A DNA stretch of 64,000 nt, from positions 89,471 to 153,470 of the forward strand of contig JAEVZS010000008.1 of assembly GCA_023392125.1 (NCBI GenBank), in the 5' to 3' direction. Source of the DNA: Bacteroidota bacterium. GTDB taxonomy: Bacteria > Bacteroidota > Bacteroidia > Cytophagales > Cytophagaceae. Of this stretch, positions 16,409 through 25,955 are shown in pieces; the stretch's first letter is position 1, and each line of letters begins with the position of its first letter. The position numbers and the translations under genes were made by a program. Under the pieces are notes generated by a model, which searched no databases, was not told where the DNA came from, and saw only the letters and a program-made list of their open reading frames with translations.

Positions 16409-19318
16409 ATGATACGTACATTCTTACACATAATCTTTTGGAGCTTTGTCCTGTTCGCTTTGTCTGCGTTTTCTCAGAACGTAAAGAACCCCCGCACGCT
16501 ACCTGACGAATGGGAGATATATGGTGTAGGCGATCCCTATATTCTGAAATACAAGGGAAAATACTGGCTCTATGCCAGCACCCGCGATGATCTGACCGGC
16601 GTAAAGGTCTGGAGCAGCTGGGATCTGGTACAGTGGAATTACGAAGGACTGTGCACAAACGACCCGATCACTATAGGCGCTTACGCACCGGAGGTAATCT
16701 ATTACAACGGAACTTTTTACATGTATACATCGCCCGGCGGGCGTGGCCATTATATCCTGTCGAGTGACAGCCCTACCGGGCCTTTTGTAGTGCGTACGGG
16801 CAATCTCGGACTTACCATTGACGGAAACGTCTTTATAGACGATGACGGGGCACTTTATTTCACCTATGCCGGCAATCCGAGTATTTTGGGACGTACCATG
16901 AGCAGTCCGTTGCTGATTGATGGTCCGCAGAGAAGTTTAAATGCTTCGCTCAACGAATGGACGGAGGGCTCGACCATATTTAAAAGAAATGGCCTGTATT
17001 ATATGACCTATACCGGCAATCATGTGATCAGTCGGGGATACCGGATAGTGTATGGCACCGCTACCAGTCCGCTTGGACCTTATACTCCTTCCAATCAGGG
17101 GCCGATTGTCTTAAATACGGAAGGTGATTTCTATGGGCTGGGCCATAGCGGCACTGTGCAGGGACCCGACCTGGATACCTGGTACATTGCGTACCACAAT
17201 AAATACGGAGATATGGGAAAGGGGCCTATCAGAGCGCTGAATATCGATCCGCATGGGTTTAATGGAGACAAGCTACTTGTTTACGGCCCCTGCAACTGGA
17301 CACAACCGGCTCCCGCTCTACCGGCTTTCTATGACCGTTTTGACCGGAATGCGATCGGTGAAAACTGGACAAGTCATGGGGGAGGAAGCTGGGGCATATA
17401 CAATCGCGAGCTTATGTGGCAGGATCAGACCGGTACTGCCGGCTGGTTTAGTCAAGTATCAAAAGCCGTTTCGGCTCCGGATTATACAGCGGAGTTTAAT
17501 ATGAAAGAAATGAGCCGCGGCGGCGACAATGCCCGTTTCGGCGCGCTGTTCAGCTATCGGGATGAAAGTAATTACGGACGGGCTGTGTTCAGCAGTTTTG
17601 AGAACAGGCTCTACGTAGAGCTTATTGCCGGCGGGGCGGTACAGCTTTCCCGGTCCTTTGAGCTGCTCCCCGGCTGGGATTATCAGAAATGGCATGCTTT
17701 ACGGATAGAGAAAAACGGAAGCCGGCTGAATGTATTTGTGGACGGCATGATGAAGTTCTCGGAAGAGGCAGATGGCCTGGCAGGTGGAAGCATTGGCCTC
17801 ACCACCTTCAACGACCATGCTGATTTCGGATATACCGCTTTCAGCAATCATATAAACGGAAGCGGGATCTTCGATTTTTATAAGCCTGTGCCCGGTACTA
17901 TCGAAGCAGTTCATTTCAACAGCGGGGGAGAAGGTGTCGGCTACCATGATCTGAGCGAAGGCAATACGGGAGGAGCTTACCGAAACGAAAACGCAGACAT
18001 CAGGGCCTGTCCCGAAGGTGGATACAACATCGGATGGAACCGTGCCGGTGAATGGTACAAATACAATATCAATGTAAAAAGAGCCGGACCGTATCACCTG
18101 GGTTTGCGCTATGCTACAGTTTTTGAGAAGACCAGAGTTCGTTTCCTGTGCGACAATATTCCGGTTACCGAACCGGTGGAACTGCCGGTTACTGAAGGCT
18201 GGAACGACTGGCAAACTTTTATTCTTCACGATGTGAATCTGCCTGCGGGTTATCATACCCTGACATTGGAAACGGTAGCCGGCGAATTTGATTTTTATAC
18301 CATTGAGCTGGCGGAAGCAGAACCTTTTCAGGCAAGAGCGGATAATTTTAATTCGGGCTTTTCGCCACAATGGAATTATTCCGATGGTGGCTGGAATACC
18401 AGTGGCGGTGTGGCCTCACTCAACGGATGGGGTAAACGTGCCATCGGCAATACCGGCTGGTCCGATTATTCGGTAGAAGCCGATATACAGTGTCCGGCTA
18501 CGGGCAACGCGGGTATTATTTTCCGGGTAAAAAATCCGGCAAACGGTCTGGCGGATAACGATCCAAGGCTGGGGACGGATTTTTATCAGGGCTACTACGC
18601 CGGGATTCAGGCCGGAGGCATCCAGCTCGGCAAGCAGAATTATGATTGGCAGGGACTGGCTTTTAATGCACGTGCACTCACACCGGGGCAATGGTACCGG
18701 GTCCGGGTGGTCGCCAATGGCGGGCATATCAAAGTATACCTGGGCGATATGGAAAATCCGGTGATTGATTATTTCGATAAAAAGCCCTTCATAAGCGGAA
18801 AAGCCGGGCTGAGAGTGTTTAATGCGCAGGTTTCATTTGACAATTTTCAAATACTACAAACCGATTGCGAAGGTAATATCGCAGGTACAGCCTACAGAGA
18901 CCGTTGTGGTGTCTGCGTGGGCGGCAATACCGGAAAGGTAGCGGACGAAAGTTGTAAAGACTGCCACGAAGAGGTGCACGGAACCGCCTTTGTTGATGCC
19001 TGCGGAGAGTGTGCGGGAGGAAATACCGGACTTATACCTGTTACCGATCCCGAACAATGTGTCATTACCGGTACTGAAATGCTATCCGAAGCAGGTCTTC
19101 CGGAAGTATATCCGAACCCGTTCAGTGATCATCTGAACATAAAAACATCCGAAAAGCAAACTATACGGCTATACGACATACAGGGAACCATACTGTTTGA
19201 ATCGAAGGACGAAAGTGCAACGTTCAGTACCGCCCATTTGCCGCCGGGCTTCTATATCATGACCGTAACTACTCCGGCTTACGTCCGGACGGTCAGACTG
19301 GAAAAGCTGGTAAGATAA
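16409..19318 (+). CDS. T9SS-exported GH43 glycosidase with several carbohydrate-binding modules
   Basis: A 969-residue protein with a signal peptide ending near AFSQ. Residues 30-310 form a GH43 five-bladed propeller with the three expected acids: base D42 in GDPYIL, pKa-modulating D138 in IDGNVF and acid E186 in EGSTIF. GH43 enzymes are mostly arabinofuranosidases, xylosidases or arabinanases. A LamG-like jelly roll (about 315-490), a CBM6-like domain (about 495-645), a DUF1080/LamG-like domain (about 650-815), two Cys-rich CGxCxGGNTG repeats (about 820-880) and a T9SS sorting domain (about 890-969, EVYPNPF) follow. It is preceded by the shared direct-repeat promoter at 16261. The exact substrate is not deducible, but with GH26-like and MGH1-like neighbours a plant cell-wall polysaccharide is plausible. 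Confidence 0.85.
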   Translation: MIRTFLHIIFWSFVLFALSAFSQNVKNPRTLPDEWEIYGVGDPYILKYKGKYWLYASTRDDLTGVKVWSSWDLVQWNYEGLCTNDPITIGAYAPEVIYYNGTFYMYTSPGGRGHYILSSDSPTGPFVVRTGNLGLTIDGNVFIDDDGALYFTYAGNPSILGRTMSSPLLIDGPQRSLNASLNEWTEGSTIFKRNGLYYMTYTGNHVISRGYRIVYGTATSPLGPYTPSNQGPIVLNTEGDFYGLGHSGTVQGPDLDTWYIAYHNKYGDMGKGPIRALNIDPHGFNGDKLLVYGPCNWTQPAPALPAFYDRFDRNAIGENWTSHGGGSWGIYNRELMWQDQTGTAGWFSQVSKAVSAPDYTAEFNMKEMSRGGDNARFGALFSYRDESNYGRAVFSSFENRLYVELIAGGAVQLSRSFELLPGWDYQKWHALRIEKNGSRLNVFVDGMMKFSEEADGLAGGSIGLTTFNDHADFGYTAFSNHINGSGIFDFYKPVPGTIEAVHFNSGGEGVGYHDLSEGNTGGAYRNENADIRACPEGGYNIGWNRAGEWYKYNINVKRAGPYHLGLRYATVFEKTRVRFLCDNIPVTEPVELPVTEGWNDWQTFILHDVNLPAGYHTLTLETVAGEFDFYTIELAEAEPFQARADNFNSGFSPQWNYSDGGWNTSGGVASLNGWGKRAIGNTGWSDYSVEADIQCPATGNAGIIFRVKNPANGLADNDPRLGTDFYQGYYAGIQAGGIQLGKQNYDWQGLAFNARALTPGQWYRVRVVANGGHIKVYLGDMENPVIDYFDKKPFISGKAGLRVFNAQVSFDNFQILQTDCEGNIAGTAYRDRCGVCVGGNTGKVADESCKDCHEEVHGTAFVDACGECAGGNTGLIPVTDPEQCVITGTEMLSEAGLPEVYPNPFSDHLNIKTSEKQTIRLYDIQGTILFESKDESATFSTAHLPPGFYIMTVTTPAYVRTVRLEKLVR

Positions 19319-19325
19319 GGTGTGT

Positions 19326-19400
19326 CCGGAGCTTTTTGAAAGTTATGAGCTTTGAGCAGGGAGTTTGACATGCTTTGTCAGGGCTCATAGCTTATTCCGG
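19326..19400 (+). terminator. Extended imperfect hairpin after GH43 gene
   Basis: CCGGA.GCTTTTTGAAAG.TATGAGC is mirrored by GCTCATAGCTTATTCCGG ending at 19400. It separates the GH43 and MGH1-like genes and may be an intra-operon processing hairpin. Confidence 0.4.
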
Positions 19401-19475
19401 AACTGATCATGATTCTTAGTAATATAATCTGATAACCAGTGATAAATGCTTCAAAACTACACTAAAGTTAAGCGT

Positions 19476-22241
19476 ATGAAACGATCTCTATGTCGATGCT
19501 TTCTTATTTTTTTACTCCCGTTTTTCATATCTGAGACAGGAACTACACAAGTAATACCTACCGGCACCAATATCCTGAATCAGGATAATTTTGTGGGTAC
19601 TTTTAAAGACAGGCAATGGTTCAAAGACAATATCCCTTTTCTGGAAATACCTGATGCCGATATTCAGCGCGTATACTATTACCGCTGGTGGTCATACAGG
19701 CTCAACCTGAAATATACCGATCTCACGCACGGCTATATCGTTACCGAGTTCAGCCAGGATGTATCCTGGCAGGTGCCTTACGGAGGCATATCCTGTTCGG
19801 CCGGACATCATTTTTATGAAGGCCGCTGGCTCAGAAACCAGCGGTATATGAACGACCTGGCCGATTATTGGGCGACCGGTCCCGGAGAACCCCGATCGAG
19901 AGATTACAGTTTCTGGAAAGCGGATGCGTATTTTGCCCGTTTCCTGGTCAATGGAAATACTGCCTGGATCAAAAAAATGTACCGGCCCCTCATCGATAAT
20001 TACCATGCCTGGAACAGAAATTACAATGAAAGCATGGGGCTTTACTGGCGTGAAGGTATCTGGGATGGTATGGAATTGGCTGCCAGTTCGCTGCAATCTT
20101 CCGAGCCTTTGTGGGGAATACCCGGATACAGACCTACCTTGAATGCCTACCTGCATGCCGATGCGCTGGCTATCGCAAAAATTGCCGATATGCAGGGTTT
20201 TACAGGAGTATCCGATGAGTTTAAAGCCAGGGCGCAGAATCTCAAAACAAATCTGCATGCCAGGGTATGGGATCCTTCTGCGAACTTTTTCAAGCACAAA
20301 TACAGGGATGAGATACCCGGCAACGGAAATTTTCCAAACGACAAGTATTATCCCAAAGAAAGCTTTGTCGATGCGAGGGAAGTATATGGTTATGTGCCAT
20401 GGTATACCAATACCGCGGAAGACAGCCCAGCCTATATAGCGGCCTGGGATTTCCTGTTTGATGGTGTCAATGGCTTTTATGCGAACTATGGGCCGACTAC
20501 GCTGGAGCGTTCGCATCGCCTGTATCGGTACCAGGACCAGAACTGTTGCCGCTGGAACGGCATGTCCTGGCCTTTTTCCACTTCGCAGACGCTGACGGCT
20601 ATGGCCAATGTGCTGAACAACTACCGGCATCACGGTATCCTGAACAAAGACCGGTACGTTGATATACTAAGAAAATACGCCCTGACGCAGTATAAAGATG
20701 GCAGACCCTACGTGGCGGAAGCCCACGATCCGGACCTGCCGGTATGGACCTACGATGGTGCCAATCACAGCGAGCATTACAACCACTCAACCTTCAACGA
20801 TTTGATTGTGAGTGGGCTGATTGGTGTGAGGCCGAGGCAGGATAATGTGTTTGAGGTAAATCCGCTGGTGCCGGATATCTGGGATTATTTTCTGCTCGAA
20901 AATGTCCCTTACCACGGTCATCTGATGACCATCCTGTACGATAAGTTTGGCTCCAGGTATGGAAGGGGAAGTGGATTTAAGATTTATCAGGACGGCAACC
21001 TGCTCCATAGTCAGGGGACTATCGGAAAGGTATTGGTACCCATGGCCGAACCGGATATATCGCACAATTACGGGTTCAGCAATATGGAAAATTATGCGTC
21101 CAATATAAACAGAACAGGATTTCCCCAGCCGGAAGCCTCTTACACCTCTGTGTATGACAACCTGTGGGATGCCATTGATGGGAAAATCCGGTTTGATTTC
21201 AATCCCAAAAGTATATGGACCAGTTACGGATCACCTGATTCCAGCGATTGGTATTCCCTCGATTTTGGCAGCAACAAGACCATTAACCGGATTGATCTGA
21301 TGTTTTATGATGACAATGGAGGTGTCAAAACTCCGGCTTCTTACACACTCCAATCCTGGGACGGAAATCAGTGGGTGGATATTCCCGGGCAGATAAGAAC
21401 GCCGCAACAGCCCGTCAATGATCGCAATACTATTGCATTCCCACCGGTTTCTACCCAAAAGATCCGGGTGGTGATGGTACACGGAGGAGCGGCGGTAGGC
21501 CTTACTGAAATAGAGGTATGGCAGGAAATACCAGTCTCTCTGATCGGGGCAGGCAACGGACTGCACGGAACCTATTTTCAGGGCAGAGATTTTACTATCC
21601 CTGTTCTCAGCCGGATTGATGAACGCATTGATTTTGACTGGGGAAGTGGCGCTCCGGACCCTGTCGTGCCCAATGACCAGTTTTCCGTTCGCTGGACCGG
21701 GCAAATCGAACCTCTCTTCAGCGAGCTGTATACATTTCACATACGCTCTGACAACGGAAGACGGCTTTGGGTGGATGGTCAGCTGATTATAGACCAGTGG
21801 CTCGATGACTGGAATGTAACCTACAGCGGGCAGATTGAGCTTGAAGCAGGCAGAAAATACGATATCAGGCTGGAATACTTCGAAGAGGTTGGCGGAGCCA
21901 ATATTCAGTTTAGCTGGGAAAGCCCCAGCCAGTTCCTGGAAATCGTTCCTCAAAGCCAGTTGTACACGACAGATATAATCACCGGTACGGCAAAAGAAAC
22001 AAACGATATTGCTCTTGAGCTATACCCCAATCCGGCCGGTACGGAACTGAAGCTGGAAGCAGAAGAGAATATTACCGGAATAATAATACTGGATATCAGC
22101 GGGCGAATCCTGAAAGAAGAAAAAGGAAACGTTGGAAAGAAGAAAAGCTTTCCGGTAGAAGATCTGCCGGATGGTTTGTATTTCGTCAGGATTTATACCG
22201 AAGGTCAGGAGTTCTGTCAGAAGGTGATGATAAAACGGTAG
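19476..22241 (+). CDS. T9SS-exported MGH1-like glycoside hydrolase with F5/8C and PA14 domains
   Basis: The start at 19476 (MKRSLCRCFLIFLLPFFISE) gives a better signal peptide than the ATG ten codons upstream (19446). The protein has 921 residues. Residues 25-510 resemble the (alpha/alpha)6 MGH1/GH63-type glycosidase fold: WWSYRLNLKYTD, QDVSWQVPYGG, GIWDGMELAAS with a candidate catalytic Asp, and NCCRWNGMSWPFSTSQTL. An F5/8 type C (discoidin) domain (about 535-690), a PA14 domain (about 694-840, NDQFSVRW, SDNGRRLWV) and a T9SS sorting domain (about 845-921, LELYPNPA) follow. The PA14 domain is closely related to that in the HExxH gene, implying domain duplication within the cluster. The substrate is unknown. 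Confidence 0.78.
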   Translation: MKRSLCRCFLIFLLPFFISETGTTQVIPTGTNILNQDNFVGTFKDRQWFKDNIPFLEIPDADIQRVYYYRWWSYRLNLKYTDLTHGYIVTEFSQDVSWQVPYGGISCSAGHHFYEGRWLRNQRYMNDLADYWATGPGEPRSRDYSFWKADAYFARFLVNGNTAWIKKMYRPLIDNYHAWNRNYNESMGLYWREGIWDGMELAASSLQSSEPLWGIPGYRPTLNAYLHADALAIAKIADMQGFTGVSDEFKARAQNLKTNLHARVWDPSANFFKHKYRDEIPGNGNFPNDKYYPKESFVDAREVYGYVPWYTNTAEDSPAYIAAWDFLFDGVNGFYANYGPTTLERSHRLYRYQDQNCCRWNGMSWPFSTSQTLTAMANVLNNYRHHGILNKDRYVDILRKYALTQYKDGRPYVAEAHDPDLPVWTYDGANHSEHYNHSTFNDLIVSGLIGVRPRQDNVFEVNPLVPDIWDYFLLENVPYHGHLMTILYDKFGSRYGRGSGFKIYQDGNLLHSQGTIGKVLVPMAEPDISHNYGFSNMENYASNINRTGFPQPEASYTSVYDNLWDAIDGKIRFDFNPKSIWTSYGSPDSSDWYSLDFGSNKTINRIDLMFYDDNGGVKTPASYTLQSWDGNQWVDIPGQIRTPQQPVNDRNTIAFPPVSTQKIRVVMVHGGAAVGLTEIEVWQEIPVSLIGAGNGLHGTYFQGRDFTIPVLSRIDERIDFDWGSGAPDPVVPNDQFSVRWTGQIEPLFSELYTFHIRSDNGRRLWVDGQLIIDQWLDDWNVTYSGQIELEAGRKYDIRLEYFEEVGGANIQFSWESPSQFLEIVPQSQLYTTDIITGTAKETNDIALELYPNPAGTELKLEAEENITGIIILDISGRILKEEKGNVGKKKSFPVEDLPDGLYFVRIYTEGQEFCQKVMIKR

Positions 22242-22284
22242 AATAACCAGAGAAGAACAATCAGCCTCAAATGAATAACCGACT

Positions 22285-22560
22285 GTGTGCTATGTAAAGA
22301 CAATTGGTATTTTTCTGTTGTTGCTTATCATGCTTCCGGCATTCTGTTTCGAAGATGGTATCTGTATTGCCTGGGATTATCAGTCGGCCCGGTATGTTAC
22401 CAATGGTGTATATGCCGGGATACATCCGATCCATGACGGACAATGGGGCTGATATGCAGCGATGCCCCGAAGTATGGATCGGAAAAAGTGGTGATGAAAT
22501 GCCGCACCTGGGGTAATCAGATCCTGGTCGCCTGCGATGCAGGTATAAGCTTTTGTTTTT
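22285..22560 (+). pseudogene. Frameshifted remnant of a secreted BNR/sialidase-like protein
   Basis: From a possible GTG at 22285 a signal-peptide-like stretch reads VKTIGIFLLLLIMLPAF, then CIAWDYQSARYVTNGVYAGI and HPIHDGQWG before a TGA at 22450. Shifting frame continues with LICSDAPKYGSEKVVM and TWGNQILVACDAG to about 22560, where REP elements take over. The order (VYxGIxxxHDGxxGLICS ... SDxxKYxSEKVV) recalls the start of BNR-repeat sialidase-like enzymes. It lies 44 bp after the MGH1-like gene, so it may be a decayed last gene of the cluster. The family call rests on a short similarity only. Confidence 0.35.
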
Positions 22561-23189
22561 TATTCCACCTCTTCGGAGTTGAGCTGGCTATATGGATTGG
22601 TTTATAAATATGCCAGCCCTTCGGGCTTGGGATGAACAAACTCCGAGGGAGAGAGTATGAAGTTTTAGGCGGGGAAGTCTAATAGTTAGATTGTTTTGGT
22701 AAAAGAAAAAAGGCGATATTCTTCTCTTATGCAAATGACTAAAAACTCCGAAGGAGTGAAAGAATAATAGAAAGACAGAATAGAAATGTGGCAGAACCCG
22801 AGGAGGTGATATACATGAGCGTAAAGTTGCCGGCTGAAAATCTAACGTTTAGAGTTGCCCCGGCAAAGTATAAAAGAGATATACTTTAGGGCAAATGAAT
22901 AAAACTCCGAAGGAGTGAAAGAATAATAGAAAAGAAATGAGACAGAACCCCGAAGGGGTGATATAGAAGCAGTGATAAATTGAAAAATCAGTCCTGATTT
23001 GGCATCATATGATCGCACTCGCTTTACCATCTTTTCGTAGGTTTCTGTCTTTTTATTACCCTTCGTAATTTAAATATAGAATATATTAAGTATCTGGTAA
23101 GCAATAATATGTAAATAGTGGGCAGTGGAGTTCTGCCCGACTGTAGTTTTAGCAATCCTCCCAGACCTCGCCTTAATTGAGGCTTCCTA
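22561..23189 (+). repeat. Second REP-like cluster, non-coding
   Basis: No gene is supported. Full units lie at 22744-22811 (ACTCCGAAGGAGTGAAAG ... ACCCGAGGAGGTGATA) and 22903-22961 (ACTCCGAAGGAGTGAAAG ... ACCCCGAAGGGGTGATA), and a lone CCAGCCCTTCGGGCTTGG palindrome is near 22614. These belong to the same family as the 14-16 kb units but with GTGAAAG in place of GTGCAAG, suggesting a separate expansion. Confidence 0.7.
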
Positions 23190-25955
23190 TTACCTTACTG
23201 CTTTTACAAAAATCTCATACAGATGTCTTCTGTATCCATACAAAATCAGCAGCGCTCCTATGATCAGCAGCGCCCATTCTTCCGGCTCGGGCGTACCGGA
23301 TACTTCCGAGAGAGAAAACGAAGGAGAAGTTATGTTTTCCTTACCTGTTTCCGTTTCCCGGTCAAAGCGGTCTTCCCGATTCTCTGCCTCATCAAGGGCC
23401 TGATGCTGCCGCTCATTGACCAGAACAATCATCGATGAAAACGCTGTTACGATCCCTTGTGTCTTTGCCAGCGTGTGAATGCGGTCTAGTGCCGGTATAC
23501 GCTCTTCCGTTTCCAGCCTGTTTAATGAACGTTTATTGATAAAGAGTCTGGCAGCCATTTCGGTTATATCGGCGGCGTTTTCCGTTGATATCGGCTCGTA
23601 TGACCAGGAATAACCATGTTCATTGAAAAGAAATCCTTCTTGTCCGGAATTTTCTTTTATAGCCATGTACTCAAGAGCATTTTTAACATGAGTAAATGCT
23701 CTTCCACCGGAATGTTCAAGCGTTTCAAGAAGATTGTCTTCGTATGCATAAGGCAGCCTGCCATTCGTATGTACCAGATATACCGGGAATGGAAACAAAG
23801 GAGCTGGCTGTTCATCTCCGGCGGATTCATAGTCACCCTCATCAGTCAGAACAATCAGGGCATCATACATTTTATCCAGTCTTATGGAATCAGCATTTTG
23901 CAGAATCTGATTAAGCGTATGATTGCCAAAGAATACTTCCTTGTCAATCTCAAAACCTTCTGCGGCTAGCTTCTCGTTTTTAAAACCGGCGCTATACATA
24001 TCTACAGTATTGTTGTCAAGCAAACCGCTCTTTTGCAGCCAGTGCCAGTTTTCTGCGAGCTTGTTTTTATTCTTGTTCATACTGTATGATTTGTCGAGCA
24101 CCAGAGCCAGCGATTTGCCTGCAGGAATTTGGGGTACCTCCTGTTTGGGCAGAGGTACAGCCCGAATGGTTCCATACTCACCTATCGATGCGGCAAGTAC
24201 AGAGGGAACCGGTTTGCTGCCGGCGGGTATTGAAGCGGGCAGCCACTCCTCTGTATATTCCTTTTTTACTTCTTTCCCATTGATGGTAAAAATAGTTTTG
24301 CTGTCCTGGTAGACATTTCTCTTTTGGGCGGCTGCAGGCAGTTGCCAGCCCCCGTTTTCATCAGTCAGTATCTGATAGCGCAGCCAGAGATGAAAAAGCG
24401 GGCCCTCTTTTTCAGTTCGTCTTTGGTTCGTATAATCAAAGCGTTTGGGTTCAATCGGAAATGCCCTCAGTCTGTATTGGCCGGGACCTGTCTGCTCAAG
24501 GAGAGAAGGGTCTACCCGCCTCTGAACTTCATTTTTATATACCTGCTGCGCTGCTCCCCTCGGTGAAACTCTGTAGGAATATTTTTTCTCATTATCATCA
24601 TCACTTAGCCAAAGTCCTGTAATGACGGCATGTTCAGGAAGACTAAAATAATACAGAACTTCCTGTTGATTGAATGTCTTATTCTGATAGGTTTCATGAA
24701 GCTCGATTTCAGCCAGCTCCCCTTTTTTACTGACTGTAATGCGTTGGCTGATCGTATGTACGTTCTTGTCATCAATGTTTAACAGTCCGGCTTCCACACC
24801 ATCTCTTTCCCAGGTAGCTTTTAATGCCTTTTTTATAGATTCTTTTTCTGCTTTCTGGATGGGAGCATCAAAAAGCTCCTGATATAATTCTTCCGCCTTT
24901 GCCCGGTCCTCCCGGAACGATCTGCCCATATAAAGAAAGGGCTTTAACAGGAGGTTGTGAGTTGTCTGAAGAGTATTATAACGTTCTTTTTTGCCCTTGA
25001 AAGCGGCCCGGTAGATTTCTTCAATATGATGATTGTTCTCTTCTTCACCCAGGTATCTGTATGGCGAAAGATAGGCGTTCAGCAGACCCTTCTTTATTTC
25101 ATCCTCTTCAGATGCGAATGCTGACATTGTTGTACTGGTCCAGGTTATATTGTCCAGCTTATCAAATAGGTTAATCTGAGGCTGGTGCCAGTTCAGGAAA
25201 TAAAAAAGGCCTGCATTCATAATCAGCCAGCTTCCGGAGACAAGGCTTGTCCTTTTTATGCCGATTGCAGCTGTGTACATTCTGAAAGATTTTGCAAATT
25301 CGCTTATATACAGATATATCAGCATCACAGGAAGCCCCAGCAGGAGTGTGAGGCTATACACGATAAATATACCGCTGATCAGGGCAAGGATCCCGATGGT
25401 TAAGATTTCGATGAAGGGTATCTCAATCAACAGCTGCAAAAAGCCCACAATGGCTGGCGGCAGATAAAACAGCAGAATAAGTCCTGCGTAAACCCCGATA
25501 ATGAGATACGTGGTATTCAGCAGCAGGACAATTATTGCTTCTCTGCTTCCTCTTCCCGTCTCATTTCTGAGCAGACCATACATATAGCCGCCCATTCCTG
25601 CGACCAGCAAAAAAAAGAGATGGCTGATTCCCGGTGTGGCTTCCCGGATCAGGAACAGACGAAGCAGACACAGCAGGGTTAAGGGGACCTCGGCGCCGTA
25701 AAAGAGTCTGATAAGCTTTTGCGGGTGGTGCCTGAACCGGGAAAAAGCCAATAGAATGCAGGCAAGAGGTAATAAATAAGCAACCAGCGCAGCCAGTGTA
25801 AAGTCCAATGGAGCAAGTCCGGTAATACCATCCGCAATAATGCGTATGGAAAATCCGGTATTTACCTCGAGCAGGATAAATAAAATCACATACAGGATAT
25901 TCCAGGACCAGAATATTCCATAGGAAAAGCGATTTGCTGTCAGCAGGTTTTTCAT
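23190..25955 (-). CDS. XrtN-system VIT-domain protein (exosortase N target)
   Basis: A 921-residue membrane protein. About six to seven hydrophobic helices fill residues 1-260. A VIT (inter-alpha-trypsin inhibitor N-terminal) domain follows (about 395-520: VSKKGELAEIELHETYQNKT, ALPEHA-like FSLPEHAVITGLWLSDD), then a vWA-like domain starting KSLALVLDKSYSMN, where DKSYS matches the DxSxS MIDAS metal site. The C-terminus SGTPEPEEWALLIIGALLIL-YGYRRH has the tripartite layout of an exosortase sorting signal: a PEP motif, a transmembrane helix and a basic tail. It overlaps the exosortase gene by 4 bp, so the two are co-translated. VIT/exosortase N pairs are a recognised family in Bacteroidota; the cellular role is not known. 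Confidence 0.85.
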   Translation of the reverse strand: MKNLLTANRFSYGIFWSWNILYVILFILLEVNTGFSIRIIADGITGLAPLDFTLAALVAYLLPLACILLAFSRFRHHPQKLIRLFYGAEVPLTLLCLLRLFLIREATPGISHLFFLLVAGMGGYMYGLLRNETGRGSREAIIVLLLNTTYLIIGVYAGLILLFYLPPAIVGFLQLLIEIPFIEILTIGILALISGIFIVYSLTLLLGLPVMLIYLYISEFAKSFRMYTAAIGIKRTSLVSGSWLIMNAGLFYFLNWHQPQINLFDKLDNITWTSTTMSAFASEEDEIKKGLLNAYLSPYRYLGEEENNHHIEEIYRAAFKGKKERYNTLQTTHNLLLKPFLYMGRSFREDRAKAEELYQELFDAPIQKAEKESIKKALKATWERDGVEAGLLNIDDKNVHTISQRITVSKKGELAEIELHETYQNKTFNQQEVLYYFSLPEHAVITGLWLSDDDNEKKYSYRVSPRGAAQQVYKNEVQRRVDPSLLEQTGPGQYRLRAFPIEPKRFDYTNQRRTEKEGPLFHLWLRYQILTDENGGWQLPAAAQKRNVYQDSKTIFTINGKEVKKEYTEEWLPASIPAGSKPVPSVLAASIGEYGTIRAVPLPKQEVPQIPAGKSLALVLDKSYSMNKNKNKLAENWHWLQKSGLLDNNTVDMYSAGFKNEKLAAEGFEIDKEVFFGNHTLNQILQNADSIRLDKMYDALIVLTDEGDYESAGDEQPAPLFPFPVYLVHTNGRLPYAYEDNLLETLEHSGGRAFTHVKNALEYMAIKENSGQEGFLFNEHGYSWSYEPISTENAADITEMAARLFINKRSLNRLETEERIPALDRIHTLAKTQGIVTAFSSMIVLVNERQHQALDEAENREDRFDRETETGKENITSPSFSLSEVSGTPEPEEWALLIIGALLILYGYRRHLYEIFVKAVR

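Noticed and set aside
22304..22516. 70-codon plus-strand frame after the MGH1-like gene
   Set aside because: Its translation is low-complexity and unconvincing; a different frame in the same stretch carries the signal-peptide-like remnant described as a pseudogene.
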